Part shown: piece after piece, positions 24,269 through 35,436 of the stretch
Layout of the letters: each line of letters starts with the position of its first letter
Position numbering within the stretch: the first letter of the stretch is position 1
Assembly: GCA_019426215.1 (NCBI GenBank)
Contig: CM033397.1
Span: 28,522,480-28,586,479 of the forward strand
Source of the DNA: Buddleja alternifolia
Lineage: Eukaryota; Streptophyta; Magnoliopsida; Lamiales; Scrophulariaceae
Reading direction: 5' to 3'
DNA length: 64,000 nt
Notes under the pieces: generated by a model
What the model saw: the letters and a program-made list of their open reading frames with translations, nothing else
Databases searched by the model: none
Told to the model about the DNA's origin: nothing
Translations under genes and position numbers: made by a program

Positions 24269-24798
24269 TAGGGCTGTCCAAAAAAATCGAAAATTCGGTT
24301 AACCGCCCGAACCGGACCGAAAATCGAAAATTCGGTTCGAACCGAAACCGAACCGAAAATTTCGGTTCGGTTTTCGGTTTTTTTTTTTACAGAAATTCGG
24401 TTTTTGGTTCGGTTTCGGTTTTGGAGTTCGGTTCGGTTCGGTTCGGTTAACCGAAAACCGAAATTTTTTTATTATTTAATTTATTTTATTTTTTATTTTA
24501 TTTTTATATAGTATAATATAAATAAAAAATTATAAAAAGTGTGTTTTCTAATGGCAACTTATAGGAAAAAGAAAGAAAGTGACCAAATTTTTTTATTGTT
24601 ATTTTTTTATATTATTTTTTACATTTTTTTTATTTTTTTATTATTTTTCCGGAAATTCAGTTTAACCGAAAATCGAACCGAACCGAACCGAAAAGTTCGG
24701 TTTTTAACCGAGCCGAACCGAATTTTTTCGGTTCGGAATTTCGGAGAACCGAAATTTCGGTTCGGTTTTGGACCGAACCGAACCGATGAACACCCCTA
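24269..24798. mobile_element. hAT-type MITE rich in CCGAACCG words
   Basis: This 530-bp element starts TAGGGCTGTCC and ends ACACCCCTA, imperfect inverted repeats. It is flanked by a perfect 8-bp duplication gctggtgg (24261-24268 and 24799-24806). Dense GGTTCGG and CCGAACC words near both ends make a strong fold-back. No transposase is present. ORFs at 24250 and 24539 are by-products of these repeats. Confidence 0.9.
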
Positions 24799-25824
24799 GC
24801 TGGTGGAGGCACCTGCCTCTCTCAGCTTTGAAAAATTATGTTTTTTTTGCTCTACAAATATTTGACTTTTAAAATTTCGCCTCCAAAATCTAAAAATATC
24901 CAATTTCGCCCCTTTTATTTTGTATTCGCCCCCAAACCTGTATTCTCGGTTCCATCCCTTTATATAGTGATATATTTATCCTTTTGCTAAAATACTTGCA
25001 GAAATATAATTTCATATGTTCAACCGCAGATGAAGGTTCATGATTATGCGGTTAGCTACGAAAATGATGCTAATCTCTTACTTGTATTTATATAGTTTGT
25101 TACCATGGATTTGGAAACGAGCTTCGCCTTTTATTATTAACACAATAAGTTGTAAAAAGTTTTTGAATCCACTTTTTCCTCATTCTCTAATATATGGTAT
25201 TATGGTTCCAATATTATGTTTGGATTTTTTAATTTTAGCAAGAAAAATATAGGAAACGTATTTCTTTTCCACCTCTCTGATTTTTATTTTTTATTTTTTT
25301 CATGCTTTTCATTTTTCCGAAATTTTAAGTCCAAACACAACTTACAAAAATTGACAAATATCCTCCGACGTACTTTTTGGTGTCGTAGACATTCATTAAC
25401 ATGCTACTATATGAACTCAAGAAAGTTGACTTGGAATACTTCTTTATACACACTTAAGTTTCTTTCTTCAATTGGGAAATTTCAGAATGATTCACATATT
25501 TTCTAACAATTATATGTTAGGTATAATTTAATCCTTTTATGAATTACATTTAAATTCAAATATTTCCCATATGTCAAACATCCAATAATTTAATATAGCT
25601 TCTTAGGATTATCGTCTTTGTCACTCAAAAGTAACATGTAGGTTCATACGTGTAGTAAAAGTTGGACTTAGTTTGCTTTTGTGGTCCAGCTAAGCGACAC
25701 GGCCTACATTTCAATTAACAACCTGTCCACCAACTATCAATCAAGTTACTTTCGGACAGCTAAGGTCAATTCACCCGAGATTTGGGATAAACAAAGTCAA
25801 TGTTTCTCACCCTTTTCAGGACCC

Positions 25825-25825
<1 letters not shown>

Positions 25826-25859
<34 letters not shown>
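25826..25859. repeat. Homopolymer run of 34 C
   Basis: An uninterrupted run of C is followed by nine A. Runs of this length are unstable and are often wrongly sized by sequencing. Confidence 0.9.
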
Positions 25860-25861
<2 letters not shown>

Positions 25862-26189
25862 AAAAAAACCCAACAAAAACCAAAAAAAGGGATAATAAAA
25901 GCTGCTCATTTGAGTTTTTTCTTCAACTCATGAAGACAAAAATATATGCTGAATCCAAGGATTAAAATTTCGTTTCGATGATAAGTTTCGAGTTCTTAAT
26001 TATAAGAAACGTATCGGAAATATTTCGAAAACGTCATAGAAAACTTGAAAAATATTAGAAATAAGGTAAAAACCTTGAAAAAAGAAGTAAAGAAGGGTTG
26101 TTTCTTCTTTTCACTAGTAAAAAACAATAGCTATGTAAAATATTTATACATTTACATCAATAATCAATCAAATTATACTAATAAATAAA

Positions 26190-26420
26190 GTGGTAATGTT
26201 TGATTCAAGTTTAACATTCACAGAACATATAACCGATAAAATTTTAGTAACTTAAATTGTGAAATAAAATTTTTTAAAAGTGTTGTAGTGCAAAAAAATG
26301 AAAAGTGATAATGTTTGATTTAATTTTAGCATTCACAGAACATATAATTGATAAAATTTTAGTAACTTAAATTGTGAAATAAAAAATTCTAAAAGTGTTG
26401 TTGTGAAAAAAAATAAAAAG
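26190..26420. repeat. 115-bp tandem duplication
   Basis: Two adjacent copies of about 115 bp start at 26190 and 26305. Both contain 'cattcacagaacatataa' and 'gtaacttaaattgtgaaa'. They differ at a few positions. There is no coding content. Confidence 0.8.
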
Positions 26421-27805
26421 TTAATATGGATGATAATATGGTTTCAAATTCATCTGCAAATTATATGAAAAAATTACTTTAATAGATAATCTAATAATCT
26501 TCATCTTGAATCGCACTATAAAAAGTCGTTCCTCGGTGAAATAAATATTTATTTGATTGTTAGATTTATTACTCTTCATTTCTTCTTCTTCTTCCTTTTT
26601 TTTTAACCTTTTTCCCTACATTGAGATATTTGAGAGCTCTGTCGTATTTGCGATAGAGCAAATCTTTTTTAAAAGTAATTATCAAACTCTAAATATTTCC
26701 ATAGTTTTCATGAAAATCTTTTTTAAAACTCTTAATGTGTTGGCGATAGAGTAAATCTTTTTGAAAGAAAATTACCAAACTCTCAATGTTTCCATGTTCT
26801 ACGGAAACGAACATGGAAACCATAGAAACATTGAGAGTTTCCATAAAAATATTGGAAACATTAAGAGTTTTTTAGGAAACAATGTAATTTCTAAACTACA
26901 TGGTGATTTCTTTTCCATAAGTTGAAAAACAGAAACTTTTCGGACATTTCGATGGAAAAGAAAAGAAACTTTGAACCATGGCAAGATCGAGTGTAATGGT
27001 TCTAATGTCTTTCACACACAATAAATTATATTGTGTTCGGTTCCACTGAAATAGACAAGAAATTTACACTAAAACTATTGACCCGATTTAACATAAAATT
27101 ACCCAACTCATGACCTTGTAACCTCAAAATGTCAACAAATCTAGGAATATTTAGTCACTTGATTAATATTAGCTCAAAAGATTAAATGAAAATAATGTTG
27201 TTGAAGATGGAAAAAGGAAATGGCTATTGAACCTGCCTTAACCTTGCCACTGAGCTAGATTACAAATGTGTTCACTTAATAATTACATACACTTGCGCAC
27301 TTCTAACGATACAAAAACACTGCTCCTAACTGGTCACCCTCCAAACTGATTCCTGACATTTGACAAATGAAGAAAATGTTATTTATAATTTCTCACCTTC
27401 TCCAAGCAAAGTAAAAGAGATAATCAGTAGGGATCCCTTAATGGAAAAACATTGTCCAAGTACGTATATGAATCAGCACAAAGCATCTCGTATGGTTGAT
27501 GATTATTGAGCTTGTAGTAGAATATTAATTCGACGATCTGATAAGTTAATAGTTATGAGCATCGCGAGGGTATTCATTTTCAAGAGTTAATTAGAGACGC
27601 ATGATTTAAAAGTGAAGTCGCCTTGTAATGAAGTTCGTTACAGGGACGCATGATTTGAAAATTTGATTTTTGTAGCATGTTAATCGACAAGATGAAGACA
27701 CCCATAAAACCAATAATTGCACAGTGGAAAATATTGTAATTTAAAAAAAAGACAAGAAAACATTTACCTTGAGAAAAATCATGGTGCTAGGGGTTCTTCA
27801 ACCTT

Positions 27806-29278
27806 TTACATTTCATCACTGGCATTCTTTCCAGAATTGTCCACCCTTATAATGAACACCTAGAAAACCATATACCAGAGATGGAAAGATTATTGAATAT
27901 TGATATTGCTTGGCACAAAAAAAAAGAAAAAAATTAGCCATGGAAAAATTCATTGCAAGGCAAAGTGTGGCAAATGATGACATATGCGAATTGACAGCAC
28001 GAGAGCGTGTCGATTACTATACGTTACGGGACAATCACAACTATCCATGTATAGTGAACCCTCCAAGTTTCAGGACCTTCCAAGAATACTAACACTCAAC
28101 AATTTATGCTAGTAAGTAGTATGTACACAAGTTGCAGTGATATAAATCGTTTCAGCCTTCATATTGAATATTGTGACAAGAGCAATTTCAGCATATGCTA
28201 GCAATGTCAAAATAATGATTCGAAACTCAAACGGTACCTTAAAAACTGTGGGTCGGATCAACTGGAAAACGAGTGCATCACCATCTACCAATTCATGATC
28301 GACAGCAAACTTTTTCCATCCACCACTAAGTCCAGTTTTCCTAGCCAAATAGATTACTGGCCACTCTTCTCCTTGTTCATCTATCAATACAAGCACTCCG
28401 TCGTTTCTTGGAAGTTTTCCCTTGCAGTAAGAAGATGATAAGCCCTGCATATTTTGTTCTTATTTAGGATCATGTATGCAAAAACATGAATCATTCAGAT
28501 ATGGAAGCGCCTAATTATGAAAAGGGAAGAACCAAATATTAGAGCAGTATCATAGTGCAATGAAAAGTCTAGTTTCCAATATTCCAAGCTTCTCTATCTT
28601 AAGTTGAAATGCAATCCTAATATAAAAAATTTAAGAAATACGAAACTTTTAAGCAATTAATAGTTAGAGCAATGAGAATACGAACTAATGTTGAAGCAAT
28701 TAATAAAGGTAATGATCCTCACCAGCCAAAACCCGCCACTGACGTGGGAAGGGAGCATTGTTCTCACAAATGTAGGGAAATCAGACCCGAGAGTTGATTC
28801 AAGTTCCTCTGCTTTCTTCATGGCACATTCTCTTGCTTCATCACTTGCATATACCCGGTTCGACAAATCCCTTGTCCTATGCGTTATTCTACAATATTGC
28901 GAGTCGTATTTTAAAAAAAAAATCAATGATGGAATGTATAACTTTAGAAAAGTAGTGTTTCAGTAAATTTTATCAAACACATGTCAGGATTTAACCTTCT
29001 AGGCAGCTGCACCCGCTCATAAAAGGTAACCTGTGAAGGGTTTTCAGAGATACAAAAAAGATTAAAAAACAGGGCTTTCTTGGATTAAAATAAATAAAGA
29101 AAGGAATAATAATAATAATACCTCCTTGTATTGAGGAGCTGATTGTTTAGAAACTCGTTCTGATCTTCTCACGGGAACAAGCTCTGTTCTCGCAACGCGA
29201 GGTTTCGTCTTCTTCATCTTTAAGTTCACCACACAGTTAGTATATAGATTTGTCGAGTATATACATATATATATATAT

Positions 29279-29327
<49 letters not shown>

Positions 29328-29465
29328 CGGAGATGATTTAGGAGAGGAGGCATTTTTGAGGGCTAGAGAGAGAAGAGGGAGATGGAGTTCTTCCATTCTT
29401 TTCTTGTTCTCTTCCAATCTTTGCTCCCTTACAGCCTCATACTTGCCTTTTGAAGACATCACCAT
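27806..29465 (-). CDS. B3 DNA-binding domain protein (At5g42700/At3g19184-like)
   Basis: Likely a nuclear plant transcription factor of the REM-like/ABI3-VP1 B3 superfamily. Six exons join in frame to 231 aa: 29465-29328, 29217-29122, 29030-28996, 28888-28723, 28444-28238 and 27859-27806, all with GT-AG introns. The N-terminus carries the family word YEAVREQRLEENKKRMEEL. A basic RRSERVSKQSAPQYKE stretch follows, then DLSNRVYASDEAR. The B3 fold runs from about residue 125 to 225, with GLSGGWKKFAVDHELVDGDA and FQLIRP, closing with VFIIRVDN in the last exon. The start is the ATG at 29465; a second in-frame ATG at 29459 is possible. Intron 1 is almost wholly microsatellite. The length fits the family. 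Its targets are unknown. Confidence 0.88.
29282..29325. repeat. (GA)n microsatellite filling intron 1 of the B3 gene
   Basis: About 22 GA units start two bases inside the splice donor of intron 1 (on the gene strand GTTCTCTCT...). A short (TA)n run follows at 29267-29280. The whole intron is only 110 bp. Confidence 0.9.
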
Positions 29466-30161
29466 TTTTAAACTTTCTTCTTGAGATAAACTATTTTGAT
29501 TCTGTAAATTCTAGAGAGAGAGAAAGAGAGATGAAAAGGCAGGCAAAACCTTTCTTCCTTCCCCAGAGACGAAAAGAAGGATGCGCTTTTATGTTCAAAA
29601 TGCTGGTGGCAAATTTGACCGTTGGAATCCCACTTTTGAATGCTCAGTAATTAATAAAGTGAATTTCTGCCTCTACTCTCTCAAAATTTCGAATTCAACC
29701 AATTGCATTATGGTAACTATATTTTTAATATAACTTTACTTTAATTAATGTGTATTTCCCCCAAATCAGATAATAAGCTCCTCTTGTTGATTAGAAATTT
29801 AGAGGGGAACATTAAATTAACTGATATTCCTGTTCGTCCAAAAGACGAGCCCGAATTAACCGATATTTCTGGCGATAGGTGTAGTTGATTTCCCTTTGTA
29901 GCTAATCCAGAAGCCGAGAGGTAAGTACAAGGGATTCATTACTTCTTTCGATTTGGAAACAATAAAATGCGAATCAGCTAGAAGATTGTAGAGAGGCTTC
30001 GGAATCATAAGCGAATTCATTTAAAAGCATCATTCATTTGTATCTGCAATTATGAAATGCCAAACATATTTGGTAACTTACAAAAGAGGGAGGACATAAA
30101 TAAATCATGGTTGAGTTACAGCTTTACACCAGTTCTGTGAAACCAGAAGTACATGATGATC
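29466..30161. other. Promoter side of the B3 gene and downstream flank of the SDR gene
   Basis: Two same-strand genes are separated by 696 bp. The first 190 bp beside the B3 gene hold a GAGA-rich stretch near 29514-29535 that is probably its 5' UTR. No other ORF is convincing. Confidence 0.5.
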
Positions 30162-32686
30162 CTAATATTTAATCAAGCCTAAGCTCTTTAACCAGGGAAG
30201 CACCTCCAATAGACCTTCTTTCAAACTTCTCGGGTTATAATCCAGCTCCACTTTCGCCTTCTCACAACTGTAAGCCCATTGGTGCCTAAGAACGTCAACA
30301 GTCTGTTCAACACAGAGCAGAAATAGAATGTAAGTGTCACAATTGGAACATAAACCGCAACCCAGAAACAACAAGGCATAGAAACCAAAAAAGGAAGAAA
30401 ACGAAACACAACACAACTTGGTGAAAAAAAACCACAACATACGGTCTCATTCATATTCGATTAGCCAACTTGGTCCCACAACTTTTTAATATTTGCCAAT
30501 TTCATCACGTTACTCCCCAAAATCTGACCTCTAATCCAAATGATGTCGTATGATGGGAATTTGACGTATGTGAAAAGGATATGATTACATATATTCAATA
30601 TATGTGTATTTGGGTGGGCAATTAGGGATGAAATTGGAGGAAAATCATTAGAATTCAAATTCGAGTGAGAATCTCAGTTGAGATTCTTGACCCATTTTTC
30701 TCCAATTTCGTCTCAAATTGTTCGTCTAAATACAATATAATTAATGTATCTATACATATCCTCTTCAATGTCAATTTTTGGCCAAGCAACACAAAATTGT
30801 GTTAGCATTCAAATTTGGGGGCGTAATGGGATGAAATTGGCAGCAACCAAAAAGTTGTGAGACCAAATTGGTTAATTAAGTTTGAGTTGGACCAAAACGG
30901 AACGGGACCGATTCGGCAATTTTGCTCTATAGAAACGCATAAAATTTTATAACGGAAACATTGATAGGACACATGACACAAAACCGAATAGGATCATCAA
31001 GTTAAACAAGAAAAAACCAGTTGCATAGCTCAAACGGAAATAATTTCATACCGGGGGACTGATGAAGGGGAGCTTCCCAGTTATTCTGGAGACGAGAACA
31101 GATAACCATCCATACACCTCAATAAGAAAGAGGGGGATGCGAAACCGAGGCTTTGCTGTCTGAGTAATGATAGCAGCTAAATCAAAAACATTTTTGAAGG
31201 ATGCATTTTCTCCCGTAAGAAGATATCTTTCACCTGGCCGGCCTTTTTCCATTGCTGCAATGTGCCCCTGTGCCACATCATCAACATGGGAGAAAGAGAA
31301 GCCGTTTTCTTGGCCCATGTAACCTGGAAGCCGCCCATTAAACCGTTCCACAAGCTGACACAAAGAACATACAAACATATAAGTTGCAATGTTGATGACA
31401 TGTGTTCTTTTGTTTGCACGGTCCAAACACAGATTATATCAAATTTGTATCCAAAACAAAGACAAAGCATAATCAATGCCCACATATAGAAAATAAGATA
31501 TACACTGAAAATTTACACAGAATCATCATGTAACAATCGTGTATGGAGTTTATACAAAATGACTGAGAAAACGAGGAACATTATACCATCATAGAAAAAT
31601 TCACCATTAGAACATGAAATTACATTATAGCAAGTAATTATTCAATTCTGGAGGCATAAATCACTACTACTCTTAGCATAAAGTGAGCAAATACTTCATA
31701 TTTCAACTTAATCAAATGAATTTCAATCCTTAAATAACCATTACCGTCCTCTTCAAAGTTCAAACTAACTCATACACAATGCACAAAAGTATTATCAGAA
31801 TCATAATCAGTCCAGTGTCTAATATCAATCCGCATTCACCAAGTATTCAAAAAATTAAGCTCTAGTAGACCAAATTTTACCATAAGCGCGACAATATTTC
31901 CAGTTGTGACTTTGCCTCGACCGTAGATAACTCCCGGATAAACAGGCACTATTGGCACCCCCTCTGCTGCAGCTTCCATTGCAATCTTATCCGCTATAGC
32001 CTTTGATTTCTCATATTCAGTACTGAAATACTTTGCAGAATGCACCTATCGCGAAAAACACCACAAAATTCTGAACAAGCCCAAAATTAAATTTCAACAT
32101 GAATTCACACATTAAAAGAATTTCCAGTACTTGATTTTCATCGGCGATGTAGCCATCAGTCGATCCCAACGCAAAAAACGACGACGTATAAACAATCTTC
32201 TCAATTGTGTTGGCGGCCTCCTCCTTATACGCTTTCAAAACATTCTTCAATCCTCCAACATTAACCTAAACAAACTCTGAAATCTTAATCAATTATAAAA
32301 CCAAATTATAAAGGCAGTCTTATTCAAATCAAAGCTAGTTCAAAATTAACTAAGTCATGATTTATTTTTATATATATAAAAAGATATATATATAGAATTG
32401 AAAGCTGACTCACAGAGCAGAATCTGGAAGGGTCAGGAATCCAGGGCTCGACAAGGGCGGCAGCGTGGAAGATGACGTGGCAGCCGGAGAAAGCTTGAAG
32501 AAGGGATGTGTAGTCGGTGACATCACCGTAGGCGATCTGGAAAGCTCCACCGCCGTCCGGCAAGGCGGAGAGATCGCTGGTTTTACGGACAAAGGCCTTA
32601 ACGGAGTAGCCTTGGTCGAGAAGGGCGTGGCAAAGTCTTCCACCTAAGTAACCGGAAGCGCCGGTCACCAACACTACCTTCTTCAT
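30162..32686 (-). CDS. FLDH: NAD(P)-dependent SDR, farnesol dehydrogenase-like
   Basis: This resembles Arabidopsis FLDH (At4g33360), which oxidises farnesol to farnesal and damps ABA signalling; the substrate here is inferred only. Five exons (32686-32414, 32265-32131, 32045-31881, 31354-31052, 30302-30162) join in frame to 338 aa, the family's usual size. It has an extended-SDR Rossmann fold: GASGYLGG near residue 10 binds the dinucleotide, and YEKSK in exon 3 is the catalytic YxxxK pair. VYPGVIYGRG and FSHVDDVAQGHIAAM are family words. The ATG at 32686 is preceded by an out-of-frame ATG CTA TGA whose stop overlaps it. A retrotransposon begins 67 bp upstream. Intron 4 (749 bp) contains a MITE. 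The frame is intact throughout. Confidence 0.9.
30461..30876. mobile_element. MITE in intron 4 of the SDR gene
   Basis: Inverted repeats of about 60 bp frame 416 bp. The left starts TTAGCCAACTTGGTCCCACA and the right, reversed, TTAACCAATTTGGTCTCACA. Both continue with 'cttttt' and 'gccaatttcatc'. The flanks suggest a short TTA or ATTA duplication but leave the superfamily open. Confidence 0.65.
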
Positions 32687-32740
32687 AGCATTCAATGCTG
32701 TGCCGTGTATCCAAGTTCAACCACGGGGATGCGCTGCTTT

Positions 32741-32749
32741 GTTATAAAC
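32741..32749 (-). promoter_or_regulatory. TATA-like box of the SDR gene
   Basis: On the gene strand 'tgtttataac' lies about 55 bp before the ATG and only a few bases inside the retrotransposon junction at 32754. It could serve as the native core promoter, giving a very short 5' UTR. This is inference from position only. Confidence 0.35.
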
Positions 32750-32753
32750 ACAT

Positions 32754-33272
32754 TGATGTTCAAGGGGTATTACGGCAATTAATCTACCTCGATATGAATT
32801 GGGGCACTACCTTGGGTCAAGTCCACGGTTAATTTAATAAGCGAGTGCCAAAGGATTGGCGGCCCATTATGAATACAGTCCGCTATGCTTAAAAGGGCAT
32901 AAAAAAAAAAAGAATGGTTATTTTAATATAAGATAGCCAAGTATTGGGATAATAAATAGGCAAATGGGTCAATGATCAAGTCCCGGCCCATAGCCCGTCA
33001 TCAGTCGTATATATACTTGAAAGGAGCTGATGTAAGAGCATTATCTACTCTCTTCAGAAAAATTCACGGGCTACTTCTGAGAGAAACCCAAACCATAGAA
33101 CTACGAATTAAATTGATCCCCATTCATGGTGTACGTAGACAGCTAGCATAACAGCGAGTGCAGTCTGTACATTCTTCAACCCCCAACTTAGTTTGTCGTG
33201 AGTTGAATCGGATTCCCTCCCCACGTGGTTAATCACGTGATATTCATTGACTCACGAATTTTATCTGCATCA
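32754..33272 (+). repeat. 5' LTR of the LARD-like element
   Basis: Matches 46578-47107. Shared parts include 'cggcccattatgaata', 'tatatatacttgaaaggagc' and 'cacgtgatattcattgact'. The TATATATAC word at 33008 reads as TATA on both strands, so an antisense start toward the SDR gene is conceivable. Confidence 0.85.
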
Positions 33273-33273
33273 G

Positions 33274-33292
33274 TTTGGCGCCGTCTGTGGGA
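33274..33292 (+). other. Primer-binding-like site of the LARD-like element
   Basis: TTTGGCGCCGTCTGTGGG lies one base after the LTR end. TGGCGCCG is the usual start of Ty3/gypsy primer sites in plants; the priming tRNA is not determined here. Confidence 0.6.
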
Positions 33293-33352
33293 ATAGCGCT
33301 CCAGCCACTGAGTAAGCAAACTAGGTCTCAAGCGCGTACTACCAGTGATAGA

Positions 33353-33601
33353 ATGGCTAACAACAATCAGCCAACAGCGGTCGATGAAGTTCCTAACCCA
33401 ACACCTGAAGATAAGCCCAATGTTCAAGTAGGTAGAGAGGATCTTACTAACAGTCAGGCTGATGATGAAGGTCTTGAAATAGCACCGCCAACGAAAGAGC
33501 AGAACGTGCCTCCCGTAACACCAGCAGTGATTCCACCCCCTACAACCACGGTGTTCGAGATCACTCAAAAGGTACTACTGGCAGCGCGGACGGTCCGGTA
33601 A
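33353..33601 (+). CDS. Short ORF at the gag position of the LARD-like element
   Basis: The ORF has 82 codons from the ATG at 33353 (MANNNQPTAVDEVPNPTPED). It is hydrophilic, rich in Pro, Glu and Thr, and has no known domain. It starts about 60 bp after the primer site, where a gag would begin, and it stops before the 14-bp repeat array. It may be the remnant of a gag N-terminus. Not recognised. Confidence 0.35.
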   Translation: MANNNQPTAVDEVPNPTPEDKPNVQVGREDLTNSQADDEGLEIAPPTKEQNVPPVTPAVIPPPTTTVFEITQKVLLAARTVR

Positions 33602-33957
33602 TATACCCAGGCACATCCGTCACGCGCGATGCCTATACCATCTGTCGTCGGGGGATAAGTCCCCCACGTGAGAAGTCAGGAAGAGGCGCCCCCGCCTCAA
33701 AAGAAGGGGCCTTAAGTTCCACCCCTCAGTCAATTCGCAGAAGTCACCCCCGGTAGGTCACCCTCGGTAAGTAACCCCCGGTAGGTCACCCACGGTGAGC
33801 CGCCCCAGTTAAGCCACCCCCGATAGGTGGCCCCTAGTAGGTCACCCCCGATAGGTCACCCTCGGTAAGTAACCCTCTGTAGGTCATCTCCGGTAAGTCA
33901 CCCACGGTGAGCCGCCCCCGGTAGGCCACCCCCATTAAGCCGCCCCCGATAGGTCGC

Positions 33958-35436
33958 TGACACGCGAAATCCTAGCAAGTATACTAGGTCGTGCAAAGTA
34001 ATAAAGTGGACTATTTAGCCCGGGGTGTATCGTCTCCACAGGGACAATTGGATTCAATGCTCGTAATTGCTATATTACCTATTTCTAAGCTAAATCAATT
34101 TATAAGATGATAGGTGTTTATACTATGAAAATAACTTAAGATAACTAACATGATTATCTAGGTAATAAATCAAATGGGAAGAGGTGATTGGGTTATGATC
34201 CTACTATGTTTTATTCTATGTTCATGAACTCTCAATTATCCGGATTCTTAGAACGTTCTTGTTATGGCGAAACCCCCTAATGTATTTATTATTCAATCTC
34301 TTGAAATAACAAGCCTATACTAGTTAACAACTTCCTATATCTCTATAGTAAAGATTGAATTAACTAACATGCATTTAGGTTCAAAGGAATTCCTTGTTTA
34401 CGAAGATCCTACATTCAATCGGGTCATCTTATCACAAAAAGCCACACAACGCAATCGATTCTATCTCTAGTCAATTGTTACGTTATGATGTTTGATTTTT
34501 TGATCTCCCTTTATCTATCTCCTCTCGGTCTCAAGACAAAACATTATATCAAACACATGGTGATCATTCATGTGAAAGCATTAAGCATAAAATCAAACAT
34601 GTAACAAGAATGTAATAAATCCGGAAATTAATCATTCATTTAAACACAAAACATCATAAAGTATTCACATAACCCAACCACAAAGATACTTAGCTCATAC
34701 TTACAACAACAAGTGATTCAACAACTCTACAAGACATAATTGAAATACTAATCAAGAGAAAAAGTTGAATTACTCCCTATTATAAAGTGTGAATCCAAGC
34801 TTTGATGATGAAAATGATGATGATGAGGATGATGATGGCTCTTCAAGCTTCCTTAGGACTTCCCATGGCTCCCCCTTGGTGTTTTAGAGCATGTGTAGCC
34901 TTTTGATAAGTGAAGAATGTGTTATAAAGACCAAAAACGGCGGATATAAAAAATAGGGCAGCTGGTGAATCGGACCGCGGCACAAACATCAGCAGACCGC
35001 GGCACAAAAAGTGCGAACCAATTTTCCGAAGCAAGACCGCGGTCGTCTCACGCAGAATTCGCAGCTTTCGTATATTAATCATAACTCTGTCTAAAAATGC
35101 TGGATTGAGGTGATTCAAGTTGCTACGTGAAGCTAAGAAACAGATCTACAATATTGAAGAAGAAACCTTAATCTGATTCGGCCTGTAAGAGGACGAAAAC
35201 CTCATTTATATATGACCATTGTGTAAAATCTTTCGTCAACTATCTTCTTTTGTTTCTTTCTTCAATTTCAAGCTCAAGTTGGATCTCTTTTCTCGTCTTT
35301 CATGCGTAAATCAACTTTTATCCTACAAAACAAAATATATACCAATCAAAGCATTATGAGGGATAAAAAATGATCAAAGTAACGATCAAATCATATTACA
35401 ATGGGGCATAAAATACTGTAAAATATGGACTTATCA
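33958..35436 (-). repeat. 3' LTR of the Athila/Tat-type element
   Basis: It starts TGACACGCGAAATCC and ends ATGGACTTATCA on the plus strand. It is 1,479 bp long, the same as its partner. ACCGCGG words near 34975-35045 are a local feature. The 91-codon minus ORF at 34843 occurs in both LTRs and is not a known protein. Confidence 0.92.

Larger units (their letters stand above)
24807..27805. other. Intergenic DNA with simple and tandem repeats
   Basis: No gene was recognised. A run of 34 C lies at 25826-25859, followed by an A-run. A 115-bp tandem duplication lies at 26190-26420 ('tttgatt' to 'gtgttgt', second copy from 26305). 26640-26880 contains an inverted repeat built on 'aaactctcaatgtttcca'. 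The stretch close to 27.8 kb is the downstream flank of the B3 gene. Confidence 0.5.

Noticed and set aside
27910..28092. 60-codon plus-strand ORF opposite intron 5 of the B3 gene
   Set aside because: It lies on the other strand of an intron. The true last exon at 27859-27806 supplies the missing B3 end, so no extra gene is needed.
28109..28237. Read-through of B3 exon 5 as the protein end
   Set aside because: A GT donor follows FKV-type coding directly, and an exon encoding VFIIRVDN downstream restores the family C-terminus in frame.
34843..35118. 91-codon ORF present in both Athila-type LTRs (also 39624-39899)
   Set aside because: Its presence in both copies only reflects LTR identity. 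It has no known domain, and it lies in LTR sequence.
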